Assembly (NCBI RefSeq): GCF_021654795.1
Contig: NZ_AP025344.1
Location: 2,418,501-2,482,500, forward strand
DNA length: 64,000 nt
Source of the DNA: Paenibacillus dendritiformis
Lineage (GTDB): Bacteria; Bacillota; Bacilli; Paenibacillales; Paenibacillaceae
Direction of reading: 5' to 3'
This document shows positions 33,751-41,741 of this stretch, piece by piece (the stretch's first letter is position 1; each line of letters opens with the position of its first letter). The translations under genes and the position numbers were made by a program. Below the pieces are notes generated by a model. The model did not search any database. It was not told where the DNA came from and saw only the letters and a list, made by a program, of their open reading frames with translations.

Positions 33751-34836
33751 TTGCTTAATGAATGGATTCCTGGCCTGTTAGAGTCAACGGAGTGGAGCCG
33801 GTGGATCGGCGCCGCCGGAGTATTGCTGCTGTTTTTGCTGTTCCGCAAGCTGTTCACGAACTACCTGTTCGCCCTGCTGGTGCGCGGGTTGTCGCGCTCG
33901 AAGGGGGCCACGCATTTTTTGACGGCGTTTGAGAAGCCGATGCAATGTTTTTTTGTCCTTGTCGGCATTTATCTGGCCTGCAAAATGGTCTTTCCTCCAG
34001 GCGGAGCCTTGCTGCTTGCGATCGGAAAAATTTACCGCAACGCCATCATCGTCCTCATTGCTTGGGGACTCTATCATATGGCGGCCCGCTCATCGAGCTT
34101 GTTCAGCGGGCTGTCTGCGCGGCTTGGGATCGACGAGTCGAGCATGCTGATTCCTTTTTTGTCCAAGGTGCTGCGCTTCCTCGTCGTCATCATAGCCATT
34201 ACGATGATCGCCTCGGAGTGGGGCTACAGCATTAACGGCGTGGTCGCGGGGCTTGGCCTGGGCAGTCTGGCGATCGCGCTGGCCGCTCAGGACACGCTCA
34301 GCAATTTTCTGGGCGGGATTGTCATTATTACGGAAAAGCCTTTCTCCAAGGGCGATTGGATTATGACCCCGAGCGTGGAAGGGACGGTCGAAGATATTAC
34401 GTTCCGCAGTTCGAAAATCCGAACCTTCGCCCATTCGCTCGTCACGGTGCCGAATGCGACGCTGGCGGGCCAGGCGATTACGAATTGGAGCCGGATGGGG
34501 AAGCGGCGGGTCACGTTCACCCTGAACGTCGCGCTCGATTCGGATCGCGAGCGGCTGCAGGCGGCCATCGCCAAAATGGACGCCCGCCTGCGTGAGAACG
34601 AGGCCGTAGACCCGGCCGTCATCATGGTCCGATTCAGCGAGTTCAATGAGAGCAGTCTGGGCATCTTCTTCTATTACTTCACCAAGACGACGGTATGGGC
34701 AGAATATTTGAAGCATAAGGAACAGATCAATCTGATGATTATGGAGGTTCTCGAGGAAGAGGGAGTCTCGCTTGCGCTGCCGAGCCAGCGGGTCTATGTG
34801 GAAGCGGCTCCTTCGCCCGAGCGTTTTCCGCTGTAA
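33751..34836 (+). CDS. MscS-family mechanosensitive channel
   Basis: A 361-residue small-conductance channel. It has about five hydrophobic helices. The pore-lining TM3 equivalent is VVAGLGLGSLAIALAAQDTLSNFLGGI, and then the beta domain begins VIITEKPFSKGDWI. The frame opens at a TTG with GAGGTG ten bases upstream, and no in-frame ATG fits better. It relieves turgor on hypo-osmotic shock. Monocistronic. Confidence 0.9.
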   Translation: MLNEWIPGLLESTEWSRWIGAAGVLLLFLLFRKLFTNYLFALLVRGLSRSKGATHFLTAFEKPMQCFFVLVGIYLACKMVFPPGGALLLAIGKIYRNAIIVLIAWGLYHMAARSSSLFSGLSARLGIDESSMLIPFLSKVLRFLVVIIAITMIASEWGYSINGVVAGLGLGSLAIALAAQDTLSNFLGGIVIITEKPFSKGDWIMTPSVEGTVEDITFRSSKIRTFAHSLVTVPNATLAGQAITNWSRMGKRRVTFTLNVALDSDRERLQAAIAKMDARLRENEAVDPAVIMVRFSEFNESSLGIFFYYFTKTTVWAEYLKHKEQINLMIMEVLEEEGVSLALPSQRVYVEAAPSPERFPL

Positions 34837-35013
34837 GGCAGGCGCTTGGGAGCGCGCGCGCCTGGAGGCCGGGATGCTTCCGCGGGTTGGCCAGTTGCTT
34901 AGCATGGAAGTGCCGGAGTACGTTATTAGAGAAAGCTGCGGTTCCGGGAAGCGCGAGGGGATTGCAGGGAACGGGCGAATCGCGTGAACAAATGGAAGAA
35001 AAGGGGGATAACG

Positions 35014-35526
35014 ATGGAAACGGTCGTCATCAGTGACTATAACCCGGACTGGGTGCACGACTACGAACAGGAGAAGCGGGCTATCAAGGAGGCGCTCTCG
35101 GATATTGCCGTAGCGGTAGAGCATATCGGCAGCACTTCGGTTCCCGGATTGGGCGCGAAGCCGATCATTGATATTATGGTTGGCGTGCATCGGCTGGAGG
35201 ACTTGACCGAGGCGCATATCGAGCGCCTGGCCGCGATTGGCTACGAGTATGTGCCGAAGCCGGATTGGCCGGAGCGCCGATTTTTCCGGCGCGGCCGCTG
35301 GCGGGCGGGGACGCATCATTTGCATATTTACAGGCATGGGGATACCCATTGGGAAGAGCAGTTGCTGTTCCGCGATTATTTAAGGTCCCGCCCGGATGTC
35401 CGGGAGCAATATAGACAGTTGAAGCTTGCACTGGCCAGCCAGTATCCGGATGATCGCGTCGAGTATACGCGGCGGAAGGCGCCATTTATCGAGCACGTGC
35501 TGCGCCTGGCGCGCGAAGAAGACTGA
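35014..35526 (+). CDS. GrpB family (UPF0157) nucleotidyltransferase-like protein
   Basis: A 170-residue protein with the GrpB hallmarks VISDYNPDWVHDYEQEK, VEHIGSTSVPGLGAKPIIDIMVGV and HHLHIYRHGDTHWEEQLLFRDYLR. The fold is a minimal nucleotidyltransferase, with the GST...D.D triad in the second motif. The ATG at 35014 follows AAAGGGGG. The role is unknown. The name derives from proximity to grpE-like genes in other species. Confidence 0.88.
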   Translation: METVVISDYNPDWVHDYEQEKRAIKEALSDIAVAVEHIGSTSVPGLGAKPIIDIMVGVHRLEDLTEAHIERLAAIGYEYVPKPDWPERRFFRRGRWRAGTHHLHIYRHGDTHWEEQLLFRDYLRSRPDVREQYRQLKLALASQYPDDRVEYTRRKAPFIEHVLRLAREED

Positions 35527-35552
35527 AGCCCGTCCTGACCCGGACGGGCTTC
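35525..35552 (+). terminator. Intrinsic-type hairpin
   Basis: GAAGCCCGTC and GACGGGCTTC form a 10-bp stem with an 8-base loop immediately after the GrpB gene. The T-run is poor. Confidence 0.65.
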
Positions 35553-36031
35553 GTCATAAGCGGCGTTCCCGCCCGGCAGGGCCCGGGCGGGATAACTGCT
35601 CCAGGAAGGCTCGCTCGCTTCCGCTTCGCTGTTGTTATCGACAAACGCATAGAGAAGCTGAACTATCATCCCCCCTCGATTGCGCGTTGGAGGCAGCTCT
35701 CCGAGGCGTTTTTTAGGATTATCGCTTTTGTTCAGTTATTGTTTAGTATATTTGACTAAGATGAAAGCGTTCGTGCCTTTCGGATTAGGTCTCAGGTCTG
35801 AAGCAAAAGGCGCAGGCTGTTTCTTTTTCTCCCCCGTCCCTTTATAGTGAAGATGACCGTATGGTCGTGCGGCGAGATCCATGGAGGAGCAGCAGGCTGC
35901 GTGATCCGCTTCGGCGCCGTCGATGCGGGAGGCGGGAAGGGACGAGCCCGGCCGTTCCGCCAAGGGGGCACATCGAGGCGTGTCCGATGAGGGGGAGGCC
36001 GCTGCGGTCAAGATTGCAAGGGGGAAGGAAT
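35553..36031. other. Gene-free stretch before the BTAD regulator
   Basis: No credible gene. It contains the TTCAGT direct repeat at 35731 and AT-rich sequence to about 35760. A minus-strand frame across 35376-35669 is a shadow of the GrpB gene. Confidence 0.4.
35731..35747. promoter_or_regulatory. TTCAGT direct repeat, site A
   Basis: TTCAGT (35731) and TTTAGT (35742) repeat at an 11-bp period. Fifteen of 18 positions match the pair at 37226. It is a candidate binding site for the OmpR-like DNA-binding domain of the response regulator encoded downstream. Confidence 0.5.
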
Positions 36032-37168
36032 ATGAAAGCGATCCTTGTCGATGATGAAATGCTAGCGCTGCGACGTATGGAAAAGCTGTTGAAGGAACAG
36101 GATGGAAAGGAAGTGTCTATTGAAATTGTCGGTTCATTTCAAAATCCGCATCTGGCACTGGAAGCGGCGGAGCGGGAGACGATTCATCTTGTGTTTCTGG
36201 ATATCGAGATGCCGGAAATGGATGGAATGGAACTGGCAGAACGTCTGTTGCGCATTCAACCCCACCTTCATATCGTATTTGTGACGGCATATAACGAATA
36301 TGCGGTTGAGGCATTCGAGCTGAATGCGTTAGACTATTTATTGAAGCCGGTGCAGCGGACCCGGATCGAGAAGACGCTGAAGCGGCTCGCCAAGCCGGCG
36401 CAAGTCATCGATGCGGGGAAGCACAGCCAGCTTGAGGGGATGCTGTGCACTTTGTCCTATCTGCATTATATTACTCCCCAACAGGAACTGAAGACTTTTC
36501 ATTGGCGGACGGTCAAAGCACAGGAACTATTCGCCTATTTGCTCCACCATCGGGAGCAGACGCTGCGCAAAGATACGATTCTGGATTTGCTGTGGCCGAA
36601 TTACCGCATTGAGAAGTCATCAGCCCATTTACATACGACGATTTACCAGATCAGGCAGGTCATTAAGCAGAGGGCGCTGCGAATCCACATCAAATATATG
36701 GATGAGGGGTACCGGCTCGAATTGGGCGGCATGAAGCTGGACAAGGAGGAATGGGAGAAGGCGATGCGCCTGGCCCCGCAGGTGTCTCCCGAGACGATCC
36801 AGGAGCATCAGAAGCTGCTGAACGCCTACCGGGGCGATTATTTGGCTGAGCATCAATATTTGTGGGCGGAAGGCGAACAAGAGAGGCTTCGGTTAATCTG
36901 GTTCAATCATGCGAAGCAGGTGGCCGAATGTTTGATGCGGATGAATGCATACACGGAAGCGATGCCCCTTTACAAACAAATCCAGGAGAAATATCCATAT
37001 ACCGAGGACAGTTATTTCGGACTGATGAAAATTCATGCGCAGTTGGGCAACTACGGGGAAGTCATCAAGCAATTTCAACTGCTAAGCCACAATTTAAAAG
37101 GAGAATTAGGCATTGAACCCAGCAGGGAAGTATTTGCTTGGTACATGGAATGGAAAAACAGCATTTAA
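36032..37168 (+). CDS. Response regulator with winged-helix and BTAD domains (SARP-like)
   Basis: A 378-residue regulator. A REC domain at residues 1-120 has phosphoacceptor Asp57 (FLDIEMPEMDG), switch Thr (FVTAYNEYA) and Lys (LLKPVQ). An OmpR-type winged helix lies about 150-235 and a bacterial transcriptional activator domain (TPR-like) about 240-378 (WAEGEQERLRLIWFNHAKQVAECLMRM). The ATG 36032 follows GGGGAAGGAA. It forms a module with the GGDEF gene and hybrid kinase downstream. The C-terminal LytS-type kinase of that hybrid is its likely phosphodonor. Confidence 0.9.
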   Translation: MKAILVDDEMLALRRMEKLLKEQDGKEVSIEIVGSFQNPHLALEAAERETIHLVFLDIEMPEMDGMELAERLLRIQPHLHIVFVTAYNEYAVEAFELNALDYLLKPVQRTRIEKTLKRLAKPAQVIDAGKHSQLEGMLCTLSYLHYITPQQELKTFHWRTVKAQELFAYLLHHREQTLRKDTILDLLWPNYRIEKSSAHLHTTIYQIRQVIKQRALRIHIKYMDEGYRLELGGMKLDKEEWEKAMRLAPQVSPETIQEHQKLLNAYRGDYLAEHQYLWAEGEQERLRLIWFNHAKQVAECLMRMNAYTEAMPLYKQIQEKYPYTEDSYFGLMKIHAQLGNYGEVIKQFQLLSHNLKGELGIEPSREVFAWYMEWKNSI

Positions 37169-37225
37169 TCGCGCCGACCGTCGTGGATTCTGCTTCCGCG
37201 GCGGTTATTTTTCTTGGGAAGATGA

Positions 37226-37242
37226 TTCAGTATTTGTTCAGT
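37226..37242. promoter_or_regulatory. TTCAGT direct repeat, site B
   Basis: Two exact TTCAGT copies (37226 and 37237) lie at an 11-bp period, 90 bp upstream of the GGDEF gene. The same pattern occurs at 35731, so the module may be autoregulated. Confidence 0.5.
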
Positions 37243-37331
37243 AGGCCATCATAGAATAGTCGATGTTTATGAGAAAAAGTCGAAATTTTAGGTAAAAAAT
37301 CCAAATCATGTGGGAGTGAAAACCAATCAAC

Positions 37332-38003
37332 ATGAAATATACGGGCAGAATAATGGTGACTGCCATGACGCTGTGCGGATGGGTTGTACTCATCGCATAC
37401 CTCATGTCGGCAAAAATGATGAATCCGATGTTGGCCGTGCTCACCATGTTGATGCTTGGCGTAGCCTGGCGATGCGGCAAACGGTATGATGTCGTGAAGT
37501 ATGAATCGGAGATCGACCCCTTGACATTGGCGTATAACCGCAGAAGTGCCGATGTAATATTTCAGAGGCTGGCTGGCAAGCACCGCAAGAATGGACAGAA
37601 AACCGCAGTCTTTTTCTTCGACGTCGATCGATTCAAGGAAATTAATGACAAGTATGGCCACAATGCGGGAGATCGGGTGCTGCGGCTCATCTCGACCGTG
37701 CTGCTGAATAGTTGCGGCAGCGAGACCGCGCTCGTCCGGTGGGGAGGCGATGAATTTGTGTTCTTGGTGCCTTGCTCCGACCGGCGCGACCTGCGCGGGA
37801 TCCGCAGCCGCATCATGAGCAAGCTGGCCTTGGCCGCACAGCAGGCCGCGGTTCCTTTTGCGGTATCATACGGCTATGCGGTATATCCGGAGGAGGGAAC
37901 ATTATTAAGCGATATTGTGGAGATGGCGGACAGACATATGATGCGAATCAAACGAAGCAAGCTCCGCTGCGGCTCTCAAGATACCGCCAAAATGCAGCTT
38001 TAA
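37332..38003 (+). CDS. Membrane GGDEF diguanylate cyclase
   Basis: A 223-residue protein with two N-terminal membrane helices (about 6-25 and 30-46) and a GGDEF domain from residue 55. The active-site loop RWGGDEF (GGDEF at 138-142) and substrate/metal residues FDVDRFKEINDKYGHNAGD are intact, so it should make cyclic di-GMP. No RxxD inhibitory site precedes GGDEF. The ribosome-binding site is weak (GGAG about 15 bases upstream), so expression may be low. It lies between the regulator and kinase genes. Confidence 0.88.
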   Translation: MKYTGRIMVTAMTLCGWVVLIAYLMSAKMMNPMLAVLTMLMLGVAWRCGKRYDVVKYESEIDPLTLAYNRRSADVIFQRLAGKHRKNGQKTAVFFFDVDRFKEINDKYGHNAGDRVLRLISTVLLNSCGSETALVRWGGDEFVFLVPCSDRRDLRGIRSRIMSKLALAAQQAAVPFAVSYGYAVYPEEGTLLSDIVEMADRHMMRIKRSKLRCGSQDTAKMQL

Positions 38004-38025
38004 CTACAGTAGGGAGATTGGGCAA

Positions 38026-41000
38026 ATGGCAAAACGATATGTTGTTCGACTCGTCTTTGCACTCGTGACCATTCTGTATGTCGTGCTGGCCGGCGGTTTT
38101 TTCCGGGAATGCGGGGCATTACCGAAGCCGGTGCAGGGGGTGCTCGATTTGCGCGGCAGCGGGTGGGAACAAGTGGGCCTCGTCAAATTGAAGGGGGAAT
38201 GGGAATTTTATCCGGATCGGATATTTTCGAACGCTTCCCAGATCGAGGCCCTTGGCGCCAAGCCCGTCTTCATCCAAGTGCCGTGCCCCTGGACAATCGA
38301 CAGCGCATGGACGGGATCCCGGCCTTTCTCTACATACGGCACGTACCGATTGCGAATTATGCTTGACAACAGCGCGGAACAGATATTTTCTTTTTATGTG
38401 AAATCCATTATGAGTACCCACAGCATGATCGTCAATGGCCTGCGCATTGGCAGCGGCGGGCCCTCCCCGGACGATTTCCATTCAAAAACGCCATACAACA
38501 CCTCCTATGTTGCCTATGCGCATACGAATAGCAATGTTATCGATCTGATGATCCAGATCGACCGGCCAGATTCCGTCTGGCAAGGGGCCATTACCCGGCC
38601 GATATCGTTTGGACTGCCGCAGCAAGTGAACCTGGAACGGAACCTTGAGCTCATGCTGGAAATGGGCATTCTACTGACCTTATTGCTGGGCGCTTTTCAT
38701 ACGATACTTATCTATCTGTTCCGATTGCCGCAGCCCGGGTGGCAATATTTTGTTCTTTTTTGCTTGTCCGCGATACTGTTCGTTCTCATTTTCGGAGAAA
38801 AATGGGGAGCGATGCTGTTGCCGATGCTGTCCTTCTATTGGCGTTACAAGCTGATTACATTGGCGTCGATCGGCATGAATCTGTTCCTGCTGCTCTATGC
38901 ATCGCGAAGGCGGCAATGCTATGTCCATCCGCAGATAGCCCGATTCGCGGCTTACGTCTCGATGCTGGGGACCGTCGCTGTATTGCTCGTAAAGAACCGC
39001 GGCATCATTGCCGTATCTGCGGTAACGCATGGAATATTTCTAGCCTTATATCTCTATCTTTTCTATAGGCTGGTGCGCCGTTCGATGGTTGCCGGAAAGT
39101 CGTATCCCTTTCTGCTGACGCTCGCTTTCGCGGCGGGAGGTTTTGCGGTATATGGCGGAGTGTTTGGCGCACATGAGTCGCTTCGGCTTTGGTACATGAA
39201 CTTTATCATTTTTATTTGCGTGCTTGTCTTCGTCCAGGCAAGACAGCATTATATTGCCTATCGCAGAGAGAAGGAATTGGCCAGAGCTTTGTCGAACCAT
39301 AGGCGCTCGAATGAAGAATTTATGGCAGCGACTGCCAAGGAATTGAAGACGCCGCTGCTAGCGATTACGAATTTGGCGCAATCTCTGCTGGAAGGCAACC
39401 GCGGCAACCTGTCGGTCAAGCAAGAGGAAGATTTGCATATCGTTGTCTTCGTCGCCAAGCATATGACCAGATTGGTCAGCGATCTTCACGATTGGTCAGA
39501 ATTGAAGGAAGGAAGGATGCTCATCCATGTGAAAGAACTTGATCTGAGGAGAACCGTCACCGCTGTGATCGAGATTACCCGCTATATTACAATGCCTCGC
39601 GACATTGAAATACGCAACCAGCTGGATGACGATCTGCCGCGGGTACTGGCTGATGAGCAGCGCTTGATGCAGATTATGTCTCAGCTGCTGCATAATGCGG
39701 TGAAGAATACGAAGAAGGGCACAGTGACGGTGTCGGCCCTGGCATTGGAGGAGGCAGTGGAGGTTCGTATCTCGGATTCGGGAGGCGGAATGACGCAAGC
39801 GGAGATGGAGGGCATCTTCAATGCGTATGAGCAGGATGTGCCGCATCGTTCTTCTTTTTTTGACAGAAGGCTCGGTCTGAATGTCACGAAGCGGCTGGTG
39901 GAGCTTCATGGCGGAACCATTGGCGTGACGTCAGCCATAGGCCGCGGCTCAACGTTCTATTTCCGTCTGCCAATCGCTGAACAACAGCAGGGGGATGAGG
40001 GGGAACTTATGAGGAAGGAGGACGGCAAAGCGGCGGCTCCCGTGCGGATGCCGCTGGAATATCAGGAGCAGTTCGGCTGGGAGATTGCGGAAGAGATCGT
40101 GTTCGACGCGCCTTCTCCTTCTTTTACGGTCGATGAGATTGGGGAGGCCTGCATTCTTATCGTCGACGATGATCCGATTCATCAGAAGGTATTGGAAAAT
40201 CTGCTCTCCCCTGATCGGTTCCGGCTTACCTCGGTTGCCAGCGGGGAAGAAGCGTTATTGCAGATTCGGCACTTCCGGAACTGGGACCTCGTATTGCTCA
40301 ATCTGATGATCTCCGGCATGTCGGGCTTGGAAGTATGCCGGCGCATACGGGAAATGCATTCCCTGTTCGAGCTGCCGGTTCTGATGTTGACGGGAAGGGG
40401 GCGGACCGATGATGCGCTCGCCGCTTATTCGGCGGGGGCGAATGATTTTGTGGCGAAGCCGATCGACTCTGCCGAGCTGCGGGCCCGCGTGCGGACACTG
40501 CTGCTGATGAAGCATTCGGCGAATGAGCGCTTCCGTATGGAAATGGCTTTTTTGCAGGCGCAAATCAAACCCCATTTTATTTTCAACACGTTGAATTCGC
40601 TCGTCTCGCTCAGTGAGGACGATCCGGAGCAGATGCGCGAGCTGCTGGTCGAATTCAGCAATTATTTGCGGCAGAGCTTCCGATTCGATAATGTGGAGCC
40701 TTTGGTCCCGCTCGAACGCGAGCTTCAACTGGTACGTTCTTATTTATACATAGAAAAGATCAGGTTCGGGGACCGGCTGCAGTTTACGATCGATCTGCCT
40801 GAGTCGCATAGGCTGCGTATTCCGCCGCTCTCTATCCAGCCGATCGTGGAGAACGCCGTGCATCATGGGATTATGAAACGGATGGGCGGAGGCACAATCC
40901 ATATTCGCGTCTATGCCGAGGATGAACAGTATTGCATCGAGGTGTGCGATGATGGGGTCGGCATCTCGCCCGAGCGGCAGGAGCAGCTGCTGGCGAAGAG

Positions 41001-41133
41001 CGCGACTGGCGGAATCGGCCTCAAAAACATTGATTACCGGTTGCGGCAGCTGTTCGGCACGGGCATCTCGGTTCGCAGCGCCCCGATGGAAGGGACCTGC
41101 GTCAAATTTTGCATTCCGTGCGAGTCGGAATGA
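38026..41133 (+). CDS. Hybrid histidine kinase (7TMR-DISM) with a degenerate first relay
   Basis: A 1035-residue sensor. Order: membrane anchor (1-27), extracellular beta-sandwich DISM domain (30-200), seven helices (208-405), HisKA-like (430-495), HATPase 1 (540-650), REC (708-825), LytS-type kinase (840-1035). In the first DHp the phosphoacceptor His is Lys438 (TAKELKTPL). In REC the Asp is Asn759 (LLNLMISGM). HATPase 1 keeps its N and G boxes. The C-terminal kinase is intact: His850 (QIKPHFIFN), N-box VENAVHHG, DDGVGIS. It probably phosphorylates the BTAD regulator. The start follows GGGAGA. Confidence 0.88.
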   Translation: MAKRYVVRLVFALVTILYVVLAGGFFRECGALPKPVQGVLDLRGSGWEQVGLVKLKGEWEFYPDRIFSNASQIEALGAKPVFIQVPCPWTIDSAWTGSRPFSTYGTYRLRIMLDNSAEQIFSFYVKSIMSTHSMIVNGLRIGSGGPSPDDFHSKTPYNTSYVAYAHTNSNVIDLMIQIDRPDSVWQGAITRPISFGLPQQVNLERNLELMLEMGILLTLLLGAFHTILIYLFRLPQPGWQYFVLFCLSAILFVLIFGEKWGAMLLPMLSFYWRYKLITLASIGMNLFLLLYASRRRQCYVHPQIARFAAYVSMLGTVAVLLVKNRGIIAVSAVTHGIFLALYLYLFYRLVRRSMVAGKSYPFLLTLAFAAGGFAVYGGVFGAHESLRLWYMNFIIFICVLVFVQARQHYIAYRREKELARALSNHRRSNEEFMAATAKELKTPLLAITNLAQSLLEGNRGNLSVKQEEDLHIVVFVAKHMTRLVSDLHDWSELKEGRMLIHVKELDLRRTVTAVIEITRYITMPRDIEIRNQLDDDLPRVLADEQRLMQIMSQLLHNAVKNTKKGTVTVSALALEEAVEVRISDSGGGMTQAEMEGIFNAYEQDVPHRSSFFDRRLGLNVTKRLVELHGGTIGVTSAIGRGSTFYFRLPIAEQQQGDEGELMRKEDGKAAAPVRMPLEYQEQFGWEIAEEIVFDAPSPSFTVDEIGEACILIVDDDPIHQKVLENLLSPDRFRLTSVASGEEALLQIRHFRNWDLVLLNLMISGMSGLEVCRRIREMHSLFELPVLMLTGRGRTDDALAAYSAGANDFVAKPIDSAELRARVRTLLLMKHSANERFRMEMAFLQAQIKPHFIFNTLNSLVSLSEDDPEQMRELLVEFSNYLRQSFRFDNVEPLVPLERELQLVRSYLYIEKIRFGDRLQFTIDLPESHRLRIPPLSIQPIVENAVHHGIMKRMGGGTIHIRVYAEDEQYCIEVCDDGVGISPERQEQLLAKSATGGIGLKNIDYRLRQLFGTGISVRSAPMEGTCVKFCIPCESE

Positions 41134-41139
41134 ACGAAG

Positions 41140-41195
41140 CAGGGGGCTGACGAAGAGGTCTAGGTGACCTTAAGGCAGCCCCCGGGCTGTTTTAT
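41140..41195 (+). terminator. Terminator after the hybrid kinase
   Basis: CAGGGGGCTG pairs with CAGCCCCCG, with a long loop holding a second inner pairing, followed by TTTTATT. It ends at the stop codon of the convergent 59-residue gene. Confidence 0.7.
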
Positions 41196-41374
41196 TAACG
41201 CAATTGAGCAATACGCTCAAGGTCAGCAGTTACAGAGATATCATCATTTTTCTTTTTTTGTGCCGCCCGTCTCTTTTGATGATAATGGCGCTTGCAGAGA
41301 TTTTTCGCATAGTGACGCTCTTTGCAGCCTTCCTCGCTGCACAGTCGTTGTGTTGCCATTCTAGGTCTGCCCAT
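41195..41374 (-). CDS. 59-residue Cys/His zinc-finger-like small protein
   Basis: The frame starts MGRPRMATQRLCSEEGCK with an excellent GGGGAGG five bases before the ATG on the minus strand. It contains CSEEGC and LCKRHYHQKRR, which together give a C-x4-C-x9-C-x3-H layout like the short zinc-knuckle of phage- and mobile-element-associated proteins. The rest is strongly basic (KKK tail region) and suggests nucleic-acid binding. It lies at the edge of an AT-rich island and is easily missed because of its length. Confidence 0.75.
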   Translation of the reverse strand: MGRPRMATQRLCSEEGCKERHYAKNLCKRHYHQKRRAAQKKKNDDISVTADLERIAQLR

Positions 41375-41397
41375 GAGTACCTCCCCTTTTGACTATG

Positions 41398-41741
41398 TAT
41401 TTATACCTAATTGTAGATGTTAAGAATGAACAATTTCTGAACCAAATAAGCCAAAAGATACTGGAAAACATAAAAAAAGGATTTAATTGAATAAAAATAT
41501 AAACTTTTTTTGATATCGTTAACTATTATAATAAGATTTTGTGTTGTCACTTTACAAGGAGTAAATAAAAAGTTGTGGTTCCAAGGTCTTGGGAAACGGG
41601 TGTTCCCAATATATACCTGTGAGTTTGGACTGGGAGGTTCGATTCGAGGTTTCCCCTGGGCGCAATTTCTGATAGGATAGTCGGTGGAAGCCTTTCCATT
41701 ATTAATATTTAAGGCGATGGATGAAAGAGAGGTGCAATGCG
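41398..41741. other. AT-rich gene-free stretch before GH85
   Basis: The lowest-GC segment in this part of the window. A TATAAT lies near 41527-41532, and an AAGGAG at 41556-41561 is followed only by a 35-codon frame from a TTG. I see no supported gene. The composition suggests acquired DNA. Confidence 0.4.

Noticed and set aside
41573..41680. 35-codon frame from a TTG after AAGGAG, upstream of GH85
   Set aside because: The spacing is poor and the peptide resembles nothing known. It could be a remnant, but there is not enough to call a gene.
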